The notes: generated by a model not told the origin, from the letters alone. 64,000 bases of DNA from Microtetraspora sp. NBRC 16547 (GCF_030268965.1 NZ_BSSE01000011.1:124001-188000), one strand, 5' to 3'; positions 42,376 to 51,015 are shown, counted from the first letter of the stretch. Translations and numbers: made by a program.

Positions 42376-43077
42376 CTAATGCGCCCCCGGGAGATAGGCA
42401 AGGACGATCTGGCCGTTGGAGGCGTAGGCGGCGATCTGGGGAGATACAGCGCTGTCCACGATCACGTTGACGAGGCGAGACGAACCGTGGGGCCCTGGCT
42501 CGTTGACTGTCTCGACCAGCGCGCTTTGGGCCAGCACGGTGCTCTTACGGTCGGTGCCGTCCTGGTTGGGCAGGTAGATGACCTGCACGCGCTGGCCGGA
42601 TTCGAGTTCGGCGGGGAATTGGCCGGGTTTGAGGGCCAAGCCGACGCGGGCCCTGCCCGGCATGATTTCCTCGCTCGCCGTGGCGGTCATCTGCCTGGTG
42701 AGAAGGGTGCCCGGCAGCAGGGTCACGCGGGCCAAGCGCTGGGCGTATGTCGTGCGCTCTGACCAGGGCAGATAGCTGATGCCGGTGTCGGCTATCCGGA
42801 CTTCTTCCATGCCCGCGCGGTCGAGTGGTTGTCCGGCGGTGACCTGTTGGGTGATGCGGATCGCTGAGACCCGGGCGCTGCTGTCCAGCATGAGCATGAC
42901 GGTGGCCGATGTGCCGCCGAGGATGAGCAGGACGGCCAGTACGGCCAGGGCGGGCCGGCGTTGACGGGGCGATGCGGGCAGTCGACGCGCGTCCGGTCCG
43001 GACAGCGTGGCGGGCCATTCGCCAGAGGTGGCTGCCGGAGGCTGATCGTCCCGATCAGATGTCGAACGGCTCCACAT
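42376..43077 (-). CDS. SAF-domain membrane protein (CpaB/RcpC-like)
   Basis: A 233-aa protein with a short cytosolic N-terminus, one membrane helix (LAVLAVLLILGGTSATVML) and an extracytoplasmic SAF domain (QQVTAGQPLDRAGMEEVRIA, YLPWSERTTYAQRLARVTLL). SAF domains of this kind occur in Flp pilus assembly proteins and on actinomycete conjugative elements. A GGGGG box precedes the ATG at 43077; the GTG at 43098 is less likely. It converges with the integrase gene, so it may be cargo of the integrated element. Confidence 0.8.
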   Translation of the reverse strand: MWSRSTSDRDDQPPAATSGEWPATLSGPDARRLPASPRQRRPALAVLAVLLILGGTSATVMLMLDSSARVSAIRITQQVTAGQPLDRAGMEEVRIADTGISYLPWSERTTYAQRLARVTLLPGTLLTRQMTATASEEIMPGRARVGLALKPGQFPAELESGQRVQVIYLPNQDGTDRKSTVLAQSALVETVNEPGPHGSSRLVNVIVDSAVSPQIAAYASNGQIVLAYLPGAH

Positions 43078-43436
43078 GATTGAACCCCCGGGAGTCACAC
43101 GTGCCCTGCGATGCGCCGCGATAGTGAACGAACAGCGGAATTCACGCCATTATCGACGGAGCGGATAGGGCTTGCCATGCGAATGCTAAAAGGGCTGATT
43201 GATTCATCGCCTAAGTCGCCGTTGGTGTTGCTGGAGTTGTAGTCATATCCCGATTGAAGCGATATAGGCGGATATTTGTTTTAATAGGCGAATCGGATGA
43301 TGGGCCTCAACGTTGTCGAGATTTCGGAATGTTTCCGCCATGTCCGATGCGAGGCTGGTGGTCGAATGCATGGTGTCCGAGCTACTCCCGGAGAGTCCGC
43401 TTGCACGCTAAGTGACGTTCGATTACTTTCCGTGAC
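43078..43436. other. A/T-richer intergenic region, no gene recognised
   Basis: About 360 bases between the SAF protein and the secreted-protein gene, noticeably richer in A/T than the surroundings. Likely holds the two divergent promoters. No repeat or dyad stands out. Confidence 0.5.
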
Positions 43437-43817
43437 GTGTTCGTGCATCACTCCATAGCGGCATTGGCTGCTCTTGTCGTTGCAGCTTTGCCAACCAAGC
43501 CCGCTCTCGCCAGCACTGGACCGTGGAGCGATTACTACACCGATTCGGGCATGGTGACGGTAAGCGCTGACCGAAAACAGGTGCGCGTATGCGACCTCGA
43601 TGCCAGCGATGATCTGCATTTCAAAGCGGAATTCGCGACCGACAATCCGATCGATCCGAGCATCTACACAGTCAAGGCGCCTCAGGGAGGGTGCGACAGC
43701 GACCGGACATACATCAGCAGAATCAAGGTGTTCAAGCTGTGTACAGGAAGCGTGCGTATCAGTGATGTCGTCTGGGATCACTGCAATGCGCCTATCTGGC
43801 TTAGCCGTTTGTCATGA
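43437..43817 (+). CDS. Small secreted protein of unknown function
   Basis: A 126-aa protein with an N-terminal signal peptide (HHSIAALAALVVAALP) and a likely cleavage after TKPALA-ST. The ~100-residue mature part is polar, contains four Cys (VCDLD, GGCDSD, KLCTG, DHCN) and could be disulfide-linked. I recognise no family. GTG start; no strong ribosome binding site. It lies in the mobile zone and its base use is less GC-biased than that of the neighbours. Confidence 0.6.
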   Translation: MFVHHSIAALAALVVAALPTKPALASTGPWSDYYTDSGMVTVSADRKQVRVCDLDASDDLHFKAEFATDNPIDPSIYTVKAPQGGCDSDRTYISRIKVFKLCTGSVRISDVVWDHCNAPIWLSRLS

Positions 43818-44561
43818 CTCGGGGATATTTTCTCAACAGAATTCTCCGATCCGCACTTTGGCGCTTATTTGGCGCCCTGACCTGTTGGGATGAAATGTCC
43901 CTGCGAGGGCCAGCCGCAGCGGCCTGGGCATCGATGGCGTCCGCGATGTGGTCGACATGACCGGCCAGCACGGTCAGCGCACGGGCGGCGACCTGGGACG
44001 CGGTACGGCTGAGGCCGCCCGGCAGGCGCGGCAGGGTTTCTCCCCGGAGGCTAGCCGGATCCGCAAGTAGGCGGGCACCCCAGCGGCCGCTTTCCCGGAC
44101 AAGCCGGACGGCGCGTATTGAGCCAGCGTTTCCAGTAGTTGCTGGCTCGGGCGCGGTCTTGGTGGTGTCGTCGGCGTTGGGATCAGGCGAGAGCGTGGCT
44201 GAGCGGACGGGTGATCGTGGCGGTCCGGACCCGTCGCCGGAGATCGAGGCCGGTCCTGACGATCCGATCGAGGCGGACAATGACGCGAAGTTCCCAGCGC
44301 GGACCGGCCCGAAGATGGAGCCGCAGGAGGCCCGCGGGGTACTGCTCGACCAACTGCGCGTGTGGGTGGCCGAGGGTCGGACGGAGTTCGCGACGAAGGA
44401 CTTACGCGCCGTACGGCAGCGGACGGGCCTGTCCCGGACATGGTACGTCGGCCAACTCAATCTCCTTAATCGAAGGCGGTGTGCTCGAACGGGCCGACGA
44501 GCGCCACTGCTACCAGATCATCCGGGCGGACATGTTGCAGCCGGAGCCAGCCGGCGTGTGA
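43818..44561 (+). pseudogene. Degenerate winged-helix-type gene remnant of an integrative element
   Basis: No intact gene, but the plus strand keeps coding-like pieces. A frame around 44275-44465 reads DNDAKFPARTGPKMEPQEAR then LLDQLRVWVAEGRTEFATKD and RQRTGLSRTWYVGQLNLL. It shifts frame near 44465 to IEGGVLERADERHCYQIIRA and ends DMLQPEPAGV-stop at 44561. Together they make a winged-helix-like C-terminus seen in genes of actinomycete conjugative elements. An upstream scrap (GTAEAARQARQGFSPEASRI) is broken by a stop. Confidence 0.5.
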
Positions 44562-44739
44562 CGCCCGCGAAGGGGTCGAGGTGTCATGCGGGAGGGGGGC
44601 TACAGGTCAGCGCCTCGTGACAGGTGCCACGACACTTCGCGACGCCCCGGCTGTGACACCCGATCAAGATCAAAAAGTACGGCGGCCGCGCATCCCACGC
44701 GCAGCCGTACGCACGGGCCAGCCACGGTTGCGTCCACGG

Positions 44740-45616
44740 AAGTGGTGTAAGAGTTTCCGCTCGTAGAGGCGTGGCGTCGTGAAATGAGGACGGCCATCGC
44801 GTGGTCCTTCGTGATTGCGAAGTCAAGATCGAAGGAGAACAAAGGCGATGGCCGTGAACAACAGTGTGGACCCTGCCGGCTGGCTGGCGAAGCAGATCGA
44901 GACCGACGACCCGGATCTGTTGCGATCCATGGTGAAGACCATGGCCGAGGCGTTGATGTCGGCCGAGGCCGACAGCCTGTGCGGCGCCTCCTATCGCGAG
45001 CGCAGCGGCGAGCGGACCAACTCTCGCAACGGCTACCGCGCCCGCGACTGGGACACCCGTGCCGGAACGGTCGAGCTGGCGATCCCGAAGCTGCGGCAGG
45101 GGTCGTACTTCCCGGCCTGGCTGCTGGAACGCCGCCGCCGTGCCGAACAAGCCCTCGTCAGCGTGGTCGCCACCAGCTATCTGCTCGGAGTATCCACTCG
45201 GCGGGTGGACAAGTTGGTCGAGCAGCTCGGTATCACCGGGATCTCCAAGCCAGGTCTCGCAGATGGCCAAGGTGCTGGACGAGCAGGTGGAGGCGTTCCG
45301 CACCCGGGCGTTGGACGGCGGGCCGTACGCGTTCGTGTGGCTGGACGCGCTGACGCAGAAGGTCCGCGAGGGCGGCCGGATCGTCAACGTCCACGCCCTG
45401 GTCGCCACCGCCGTGAACGCCAACGGTCAGCGGGAGATCCTCGGCCTGGACGTCACCTCCCGCGAGGACGGCGCGGGCTGGCTGGCGTTCCTGCGCGGCC
45501 TGGTGGCTCGAGGCCTGTCCGGGGTGCAGATGGTCATCTCCGATGCCCACGCCGGGCTGGTCGAGGCGATCGGCGCCACCCTGCCCGGGGCGTCCTGGCA
45601 GCGTTGTCGAACCCAC
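44740..45616 (+). pseudogene. IS256-family element, 5' part, frameshifted and truncated
   Basis: The transposase starts at the ATG 44848 (MAVNNSVDPAGWLAKQIETD) and reads to about 45250. A 2-base loss near 45251 shifts the frame, and it continues as SQMAKVLDEQVEAFRTRALD, FVWLDALTQKVREGG (first catalytic Asp) and ISDAHAGLVEAIGATLPGAS. It is cut at WQRCRTH by the ISAzo13 element at 45617. The left end probably lies near 44740 (GGAAGTGGTGTAAGAG, IS256-type). The 3' half is absent on the far side of the inserted element. Confidence 0.82.
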
Positions 45617-47790
45617 TGAAGCCGTCAAGAAATAAGCCGATACTTTCTGATCTTTGTCTCGTTGAGATGGTATGGCGATCCAGCGAGGTCCGCGACCAGC
45701 TTGCGCGGAAATTCCAGGCGTTACTCCCGCATCTGAACGAGCGGCAGCAGCGGCTGGTTCTGGCGGCCGAGGCCCGGCTGCTGGGACACGGCGGTGTGCG
45801 GGCCGTTGCCCGGGCCGCTGGGGTCAGCGAGACGACCATCCGCAATGGCATCTTCGAGATCGAAGACGACCAGCAGCCCCTTGCACGGGGTCGCATCCGG
45901 CGGCCCGGTGGCGGCCGTAAGCGAGTCGAGGACGATGACCCAGCCGTGCTGACGGCGCTGCTCGGGCTGGTCGAGCCGGATGAGCGCGGTGACCCGCAGT
46001 CCCCGCTGCGCTGGACGACCAAGTCTCTGCGGCATCTGGCCGCCGAGCTGACCCGGCAGGGCCATCCCGTCTCGGCGCCCACGGTGAGGCGGCTGATGAA
46101 GTCGGCCGGGTTCAGCCTGCAGGCCAACGTCAAGACCCTCGAAGGCGCCCAACACCCCAACCGCGATGCACAGTTCCGCTACATCAACGAGCAGGTCAAA
46201 GCCCACCAGGCCGACGGAGAGCCGGTCATCAGCGTGGATACCAAGAAGCGGGAACAGCTGGGCCGGCTGCCGATGGCCGGACGCGAATGGCGGCCCAAGG
46301 GCGAGCCGGTCGAAGTCGAAGACCACCACTTCTTCTTTACCGGCCCGGATGTCCAGCAGGCGATCCCGTACGGGATCTACGACGTCGCCGCCAACACCGG
46401 GTGGGTGAACGTCGGGGTCGATCACGACACCTCGGTGTTCGTGGTGGAGTCCATCCGCCGCTGGTGGAAGGCGCGCGGCAGCCACGACTATCCGAAGGCC
46501 TCGCGTCTGCTGATCACTGCGGACGCGGGTGGCTCCAACGGCTACCGCTACCGGGTCTGGAAGAGTGAACTGGCCGCCCTGGCCACCGAGACCGGGCTGG
46601 CGATCACGGTCTGCCACTTCCCGCCGGGCACCTCCAAGTGGAACAAGATCGAGCACCGGTTGTTCTCCCACATCACGCTCAACTGGCGCGGCAGGCCGTT
46701 GACCAGTCATGAGGTGGTGGTCAACACCATTGCTTCCACCCGGACCAGTACCGGACTGCGGGTGGAGGCTGTCTTGGACACCGGCGACTACCCGACCGGT
46801 GTCGCGATCAGCAAGGAGCGCTTCGCCGCCTTGCCGCTGGAGCGGCACGCCACCCACGGCACCTGGAACTACACCCTGCGCCCGGTGGTGACCGGCAACC
46901 CGGCCGCGTCGCCACTGGTAAGCGAAAGCGACGGGCCCGCGCAGCGGCGCCAGGCCATGCTGCTCCGTCTGGCCGATCCGCGGCTGACCGGCATGAGCAC
47001 CGCTCAACTGCAGCAGTTGGCCACTGCGCTCGCGCCCGCCCAGGCCGCCCGCACCCAGGAACGGCACAGCCGGCAGCGGGGTGGCCGGGCCCGGCGGGCC
47101 ACTGGCAAGCTCCGCGTCAAGCCAATCTTCGACGACGCCGCCCGGCTCCTGCTCACTGTCCTCTACCAGCGGCAGGTCTGCTCGATGAAAGTTCTGGCCG
47201 ACCTGCTGGAGGTCACCGACGTCTGTATCGCTGACCTGGTGAAGGAGACCCGCCGAGTTCTTGAAGACCACGGCCACCATCCCGGAACCGCCCAGGTCCG
47301 CTTCGCCAAACCCACCGCTCTCCTCGACTTCTTGGACACCAACCAGCGCCCCGCACGAGCCTTGATCATCGACCAACTGTCCCACCCGGTTCTGACCGGG
47401 CTCACCCGAGACGAGCTCCGCATCCTCACCCAACGGCTCGCCGCACAGCAGGTCGCTCAGGGCGAGCGTCTCGGCTACCAGCGGCGGGGAGGGCCCCGCC
47501 AGCCCGGGAGTCGATCCGGCGTCTTCCCCCAGAAGATCAGCAATTGTGAACGGGTCTTGCTCACGATCCGCTACCAGCGGAAACTCTGCACCCTGGATGT
47601 TCTCACCGACGCCCTGGGAGACGTCAGCAGATCCTCCATCGGCAACGTCGTCCGCGAAACCCGTCCCCTGCTCGAACAAGCAGGCCACATCCCTGTTCCG
47701 GCGACCATCCGCTACCGCGCAGCGGCCGACCTCCTGGCGGCAGCGCCAGACAATAGCGACACGCCGACAAGTTGATTCCTTACGGCTTCA
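45617..47790 (+). mobile_element. ISAzo13-like insertion sequence
   Basis: Terminal inverted repeats begin TGAAGCCGTCAAGAAATAA at 45617 and, read inwards from the right end at 47790, TGAAGCCGTAAGGAATCAA. The first nine bases match exactly. It holds one transposase gene. I see no convincing target duplication (CAC on the left, CAT on the right). Confidence 0.75.
45667..47775 (+). CDS. ISAzo13-family transposase with C-terminal extension
   Basis: A 702-aa transposase from the ATG at 45667. N-terminal HTH (GGVRAVARAAGVSETTIRNG), DDE domain with ISVDTKKREQLG, LITADAGGSNGYRYRVWKSE and CHFPPGTSKWNKIEHRLFSH. The usual family length ends near residue 420. A ~280-residue tail follows that holds two similar modules: LLTVLYQRQVCSMKVLADLL...ETRRVLEDHG and LLTIRYQRKLCTLDVLTDAL...ETRPLLEQAG. 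The reading frame also runs back into the IS256 relic, but the first ATG inside the element is the sensible start. Confidence 0.88.
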   Translation: MVWRSSEVRDQLARKFQALLPHLNERQQRLVLAAEARLLGHGGVRAVARAAGVSETTIRNGIFEIEDDQQPLARGRIRRPGGGRKRVEDDDPAVLTALLGLVEPDERGDPQSPLRWTTKSLRHLAAELTRQGHPVSAPTVRRLMKSAGFSLQANVKTLEGAQHPNRDAQFRYINEQVKAHQADGEPVISVDTKKREQLGRLPMAGREWRPKGEPVEVEDHHFFFTGPDVQQAIPYGIYDVAANTGWVNVGVDHDTSVFVVESIRRWWKARGSHDYPKASRLLITADAGGSNGYRYRVWKSELAALATETGLAITVCHFPPGTSKWNKIEHRLFSHITLNWRGRPLTSHEVVVNTIASTRTSTGLRVEAVLDTGDYPTGVAISKERFAALPLERHATHGTWNYTLRPVVTGNPAASPLVSESDGPAQRRQAMLLRLADPRLTGMSTAQLQQLATALAPAQAARTQERHSRQRGGRARRATGKLRVKPIFDDAARLLLTVLYQRQVCSMKVLADLLEVTDVCIADLVKETRRVLEDHGHHPGTAQVRFAKPTALLDFLDTNQRPARALIIDQLSHPVLTGLTRDELRILTQRLAAQQVAQGERLGYQRRGGPRQPGSRSGVFPQKISNCERVLLTIRYQRKLCTLDVLTDALGDVSRSSIGNVVRETRPLLEQAGHIPVPATIRYRAAADLLAAAPDNSDTPTS

Positions 47791-47811
47791 CATGGGCGAG
47801 TTCGTGATGCC

Positions 47812-48252
47812 TCATCGGGCCGGATCCCCTTCAGAGAACGAAGCCAGGACGGAACGCACGTGTCCGATACTGCGCAGGAGCTCGGCGCGGCGTCCGTCGG
47901 CGTCGGCCTGGGACGAGAGGTCCTCAAGCCTCGGGCCTCGCCCCTCGGCCGCCGAGCGTTCACACCGCACCGCGGCCCGGACCAGGCGTGCCAGCTCTCG
48001 GGGGCACACGTGTGGCTCCGAGTCGAACCAGTCGTCCAGGAAAATCTCGGTGTCGAACTGTCCGCGGTGCTGCTCGAAGACAAGGTGCGTCACGGGCGAG
48101 TCGTGGACGAGGCTGCGAAGGATCGCGGTCCAGTCGAGCACACCGTCACCGCAGGGCCGTAGTTTGCGGCGAAGACCCGCGCCGGCGAAGAACAGCGCGA
48201 CGTCCTCCAGATGGCTCTGATGGACGTATATCCGCCCGATTTTCGGCGAGTA
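47812..48252 (-). pseudogene. C-terminal remnant of an unassigned protein, possibly a sugar-isomerase-type TIM barrel
   Basis: Reading leftwards from a stop at 48253-48255, the open stretch gives IGRIYVHQSHLEDVALFFAG, CGDGVLDWTAILRSLVHDSP and THLVFEQHRGQFDTEIFLDD, then a helical tail to the stop at 47812. The GDGVLDW motif is like the last strands of xylose-isomerase-type barrels, but I am not sure. No upstream part in frame is recognisable, so it is probably a 5'-truncated gene left beside the transposon. Confidence 0.35.
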
Positions 48253-48255
48253 CTA

Positions 48256-48919
48256 CGGCGACCCCCACGAATCGCCCTCTGAGATCTTGATCGGGGTAGA
48301 AGGTGACATGTCCGTGTCCTCGGTGAACCTTTGGGGCCGGGGCGGCGCACTTGACGACAGGCGCCCACCATGGGGGTGTTTGTGGGCGCTCATCACCAGG
48401 CCAGCCTCCGGCGCAGGGGTCTTCCAACGGCCCCGCCCACTGCTGTGACCGCTCGGCAAGGGGCGGGGCTCGGCTCTCTTTGCGTTGCCCAGGTCGGTAT
48501 GGTCTGGCCGTAGACAAGCAAGACGTTCCTGGCCCATCTTCAACACCTCCCGTGGTTCGCCCCTGAACGCACGATGGGTAGCGTCGAGTTTGCTACGGGA
48601 TAACCCTCGCAACACGACCTCCGGCCCTGGCATGGTGACCAGCCCGTCCGCCAAGGAGAGCCGTGACCCAGGTCAAGACCCGCGACCGATGAGGCCGAGC
48701 TCCACCGGAGGGCCAGCACAAGATCCACCACTTACCATGCTGGGCGGCAAGCGCTGGTGGCATCACTAGTCGGCCCTTCTCGCGCAGTGAGGTGTCCGCC
48801 ACCGCCGCGAGACAAGCTCGACCCGTCCTGGCAGGAAAGCCGCCGCTCCTGTCGTCTCCCAGCAAGAGGCGCGCAGCCGGCCGTCAGCACTACGAGCGCA
48901 ACGGGAGGAGGTGATATTT
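48256..48919. other. Long intergenic region with a structured terminator-like element
   Basis: About 660 bases without a supportable gene. It includes the hairpin at 48430-48469 and its conserved left flank from 48386, shared with a copy near 49632-49740. The open frames seen here overlap the hairpin and are unlikely to be real. Confidence 0.5.
48430..48469 (+). terminator. GC-rich hairpin (copy 1 of a duplicated element)
   Basis: GCCCCGCCC (48430-48438) pairs with GGGCGGGGC (48461-48469). The loop contains TGCTGTGACCGCTC. CGGCTCTCTTT follows, a weak T-run. A related structure is at 49687-49732. Confidence 0.6.
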
Positions 48920-49138
48920 GTGAGCGACGTCGAGCACGCCCCTGAATCCGAAGAACCTCAGCCGCAGGAGCCGACCGGCGAGGGCGAGCAGCCTGCGGAG
49001 GAAGCGCCCAGTGAAGGCGAGGGCGAGCAGCCTGCGGAGGAAGCGCCCAGTGAAGGCGAGGGCGAGCAGCCTGCGGAGGAAGCGCCCAGTGAAGGCGAGG
49101 GCGAGCAGCCTGCCGAGGAAGCGGGCGGTGGTGAGTGA
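48920..49138 (+). CDS. Small acidic tandem-repeat protein
   Basis: A 72-aa Glu/Pro-rich protein made almost wholly of a 13-residue repeat (EGEQPAEEAPSEG register), 3.7 copies. A GGGAGGAGG box at 48903-48911 is 8 bases before the GTG at 48920, which decides the start over the GTG at 48911. No signal or membrane segment. Strongly acidic and probably disordered. Function unknown; could be a flexible linker or a charged stress protein. Confidence 0.65.
   Translation: MSDVEHAPESEEPQPQEPTGEGEQPAEEAPSEGEGEQPAEEAPSEGEGEQPAEEAPSEGEGEQPAEEAGGGE
48980..49123 (+). repeat. 39-bp in-frame tandem repeat, 3.7 copies
   Basis: Units start at 48980, 49019, 49058 and 49097 (partial). The first three 39-base units are identical at DNA level. 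The last diverges after 17 bases (a C for a G) and ends in GGCGGTG. This implies recent slippage or unequal exchange. Confidence 0.9.
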
Positions 49139-49283
49139 GTCCACAGCTCCCTTCTGGCCGAGCGAGGGGATCCTGTCATCGGTCGCCGAATCGTGGGCAG
49201 AACCCCTTACATGAAGTGGCGGGGCCGGGATGGTCTTTGGCCGACCGGCCACGCCCTACCGGGTAGCACGGGAAGAGTGACAT

Positions 49284-49583
49284 ATGCCGATCACTACCCA
49301 GTTCAAGAAGATCGCGAAGTCCAAGCCGTTCTACGCCATCGCTGGCGCAGGCAACTACGTGATGGATCTGGCCAGGAACCCGCGCAGGTACCGGTCCGCC
49401 GCCACCACCAGGATCACCGAGTTCTATGACGATCTGGCCAACCGCGGCCGCAGTGTCGTCGGCAAGGTGAGCCGCGAGGCCGCGCGCGGGTTCGAGGATG
49501 TCTCCCGGTCCGCCGCGCCGTTGGCCGGGAAGGCTCCAGGCAAGGAGCCCACCCGAGCTCGCAGGAGAGCATCCAAGGTATGA
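49284..49583 (+). CDS. Small basic protein of unknown function
   Basis: A 99-aa protein (SKPFYAIAGAGNYVMDLARN, then YRSAATTRITEFYDDLANRG) ending in a Lys/Arg/Ala-rich tail (TRARRRASKV). Such proteins with a KPFYA-AGA start and basic, Ala-rich tail are common, uncharacterised actinobacterial proteins, loosely like heparin-binding haemagglutinins. The tail could bind nucleic acid or polyanions. The ATG follows GGAAGAGTG. It is 145 bases downstream of the acidic-repeat gene; opposite charges are curious. Confidence 0.65.
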   Translation: MPITTQFKKIAKSKPFYAIAGAGNYVMDLARNPRRYRSAATTRITEFYDDLANRGRSVVGKVSREAARGFEDVSRSAAPLAGKAPGKEPTRARRRASKV

Positions 49584-49890
49584 CGCAGGATCCACTTGGC
49601 AAGACGGGTGCCCGCCAACGGCGAGAATGTGCGGGCACTCATCATCAGGCGGACGCTCCCGCGGGCCACTTGGTGATTCTCTCAACGGCCCGCCCTCTTT
49701 TGTGCTGTGACTGCTCACTGAGGGCGGGGCCCGCTCTTACTGGACGCTCTACCGCCAGTGCCTGCCCCGCGGCGTACTACGCGCTGGGGCCACGTTGGCG
49801 CGCCCCTCGGCGACCGCCAGGCCATAGGGCGTACGAGACGGAGCGGCCCTGCCCGAGAAGACAGCGGTCCTCGCCGTGCCCGCGCAGGGA
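49584..49890. other. Intergenic region with the second copy of the duplicated hairpin element
   Basis: Contains the 49632-49740 element. The rest shows no gene I can support. Confidence 0.45.
49687..49732 (+). terminator. GC-rich hairpin (copy 2 of a duplicated element)
   Basis: GGCCCGCCCT (49687-49696) pairs with AGGGCGGGGCC (49721-49731) with one bulge. The loop holds TGCTGTGACTGCTC, nearly the same as copy 1 at 48430. Upstream GGGCACTCATCATCAGGC matches GGGCGCTCATCACCAGGC at 48388. Confidence 0.6.
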
Positions 49891-50064
49891 TCAGGCGTCA
49901 GCCGCGCGCCGCTCCTCGCCGCAAGAATCAACCGTATGCGGTGCGGTACCCCTGGGCAGATGGGCCCGCTGCTCGGGTACGGCTGCGCAGGCGCCTGTGA
50001 GGCGAAGTAGCCGCTGAAGCCACGCCTCCATGGGATCTGGAGCGGCAAGGGCGAGGTTCGCCAT
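49891..50064 (-). CDS. Doubtful 57-aa protein
   Basis: A frame on the minus strand begins MANLALAAPDPMEAWLQRLL after a GGGGGA box 6 bases away and runs 57 residues (VPEQRAHLPRGTAPHTVDSC). No family is recognised and GC-rich DNA gives such frames by chance, so it is listed with low confidence. Confidence 0.3.
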   Translation of the reverse strand: MANLALAAPDPMEAWLQRLLRLTGACAAVPEQRAHLPRGTAPHTVDSCGEERRAADA

Positions 50065-50176
50065 GTGATTCCCCCGACTGGCTAGTGATTTCTCCGAGAC
50101 CCGTTTGGTGGCGACAGCATCGGAGACATTGCGGAGAGTAGTGCCCAACACGGAGAGTAATGTAACGGGAGAAGTG

Positions 50177-50302
50177 ATGATCAAGGCGATTGTCGTCCTT
50201 GCGGCAATAGGAGTGGCGGCTCTCGTCGCCTTCGGTCTCGTGTCGAGCTCCCGTAAGCCCTCTCTCGACGAGAGGCTCGCTTCCGCCGCCCGCTCAGCCT
50301 GA
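50177..50302 (+). CDS. Small single-pass membrane peptide
   Basis: A 41-aa peptide: one membrane helix (IKAIVVLAAIGVAALVAFGL) and a charged tail (SSRKPSLDERLASAARSA). GGGAGAAG lies 4 bases before the ATG at 50177, which decides this start over an upstream GTG at 50105 that would add 24 unrelated residues. A strong hairpin follows 24 bases after its stop. Function unknown. Confidence 0.6.
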   Translation: MIKAIVVLAAIGVAALVAFGLVSSSRKPSLDERLASAARSA

Positions 50303-50326
50303 TCAGTACCTGGGACGGCGGAAGCG

Positions 50327-50358
50327 GCCCCGCCGGTGGTGTTCACCACCGGCGGGGC
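50327..50358 (+). terminator. Strong 14-bp hairpin terminator
   Basis: GCCCCGCCGGTGGT (50327-50340) pairs perfectly with ACCACCGGCGGGGC (50345-50358), loop GTTC. It lies downstream of the small membrane peptide. Followed by GATCTCGTAT, without a long T-run. Confidence 0.7.
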
Positions 50359-50514
50359 GATCTCGTATCAGCAGGGCAATACCCGCCAAAACTGCTTGGC
50401 GTCGACCGCCGTGGACATGTCCTGTCGAGCCCTTCTCAGGCACATGCCTAAGCTCCTAGTTAGAGGAGAACGCTCCTGGGTGGACTCGACTGAGGCGCGG
50501 TGGAGGTGACCCGA

Positions 50515-50861
50515 GTGGAGGCTTTCAGCGTTTCAACAGAGGTTCGCCCTCCCTGGAAGGTGATCACGGTGGAGGGCGAGGTTGACTTCGACACCGTGGA
50601 TGCATTCCACAGCATCGTCGAGGCGGCCGTGTATCAGGCGCCGCCCCGCCTGTTGTTCGACCTCACCGGGGTGACCTTCATCGACAGCCACGGAGTAGAT
50701 GTGGTGCTCGACGCCTACCGCGACCTCGGGGCGACCGCGTCGCGGTATGCGGACTAAACCCCCACATCCAGAAACTGTTCATTCTCTTGGGTGGCGTGGG
50801 CCGTATTGCCACCTATCCGACACTCCGCGATGCACTGGAATACGGCGCTCCGGGGTACTAG
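50515..50861 (+). pseudogene. STAS-domain anti-sigma factor antagonist, frameshifted
   Basis: From a GTG at 50515 (GGAGGTGA 6 bases ahead) the frame reads WKVITVEGEVDFDTVDAF, LLFDLTGVTFIDSHGVDVVL (with the phosphorylatable Ser region DSHG) and then stops early at RYAD. In the +1 frame it continues perfectly as GDRVAVCGLNPHIQKLFILL then GRIATYPTLRDALEY to a TAG at 50859. A single missing G in the GGGG run near 50733 would explain it. It is either a true recent mutation or a sequencing error. Confidence 0.75.
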
Positions 50862-51015
50862 CTCGCACATGCTCGCGTTTTCCCCGCCGCAGGCTGAGGG
50901 TGCCTTTCAGACATCTGCCCAGATCAACTACTCATAGCAATTCGATGGCTCTCCTTAGTGATTGCGATGGGTACTTACGGCACTGCCACGACACAACTTC
51001 GAAAAGGACCAGCGC

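Noticed and set aside
44600-44842. Small minus-strand protein near the IS256 left end
   Set aside because: Falls in the terminal region of the element and shows no protein character.
45607-45666. IS256 and ISAzo13 as one fused 986-aa protein
   Set aside because: The reading is open by chance across the left inverted repeat and the IS256 part after the frameshift is not in that frame.
48253-48654. Minus-strand 133-aa frame
   Set aside because: Runs through the GC hairpin element and has no recognisable protein similarity.
48980-49123. 39-bp repeats as a CRISPR array
   Set aside because: They are contiguous, in frame and have no spacers; they encode a peptide repeat.
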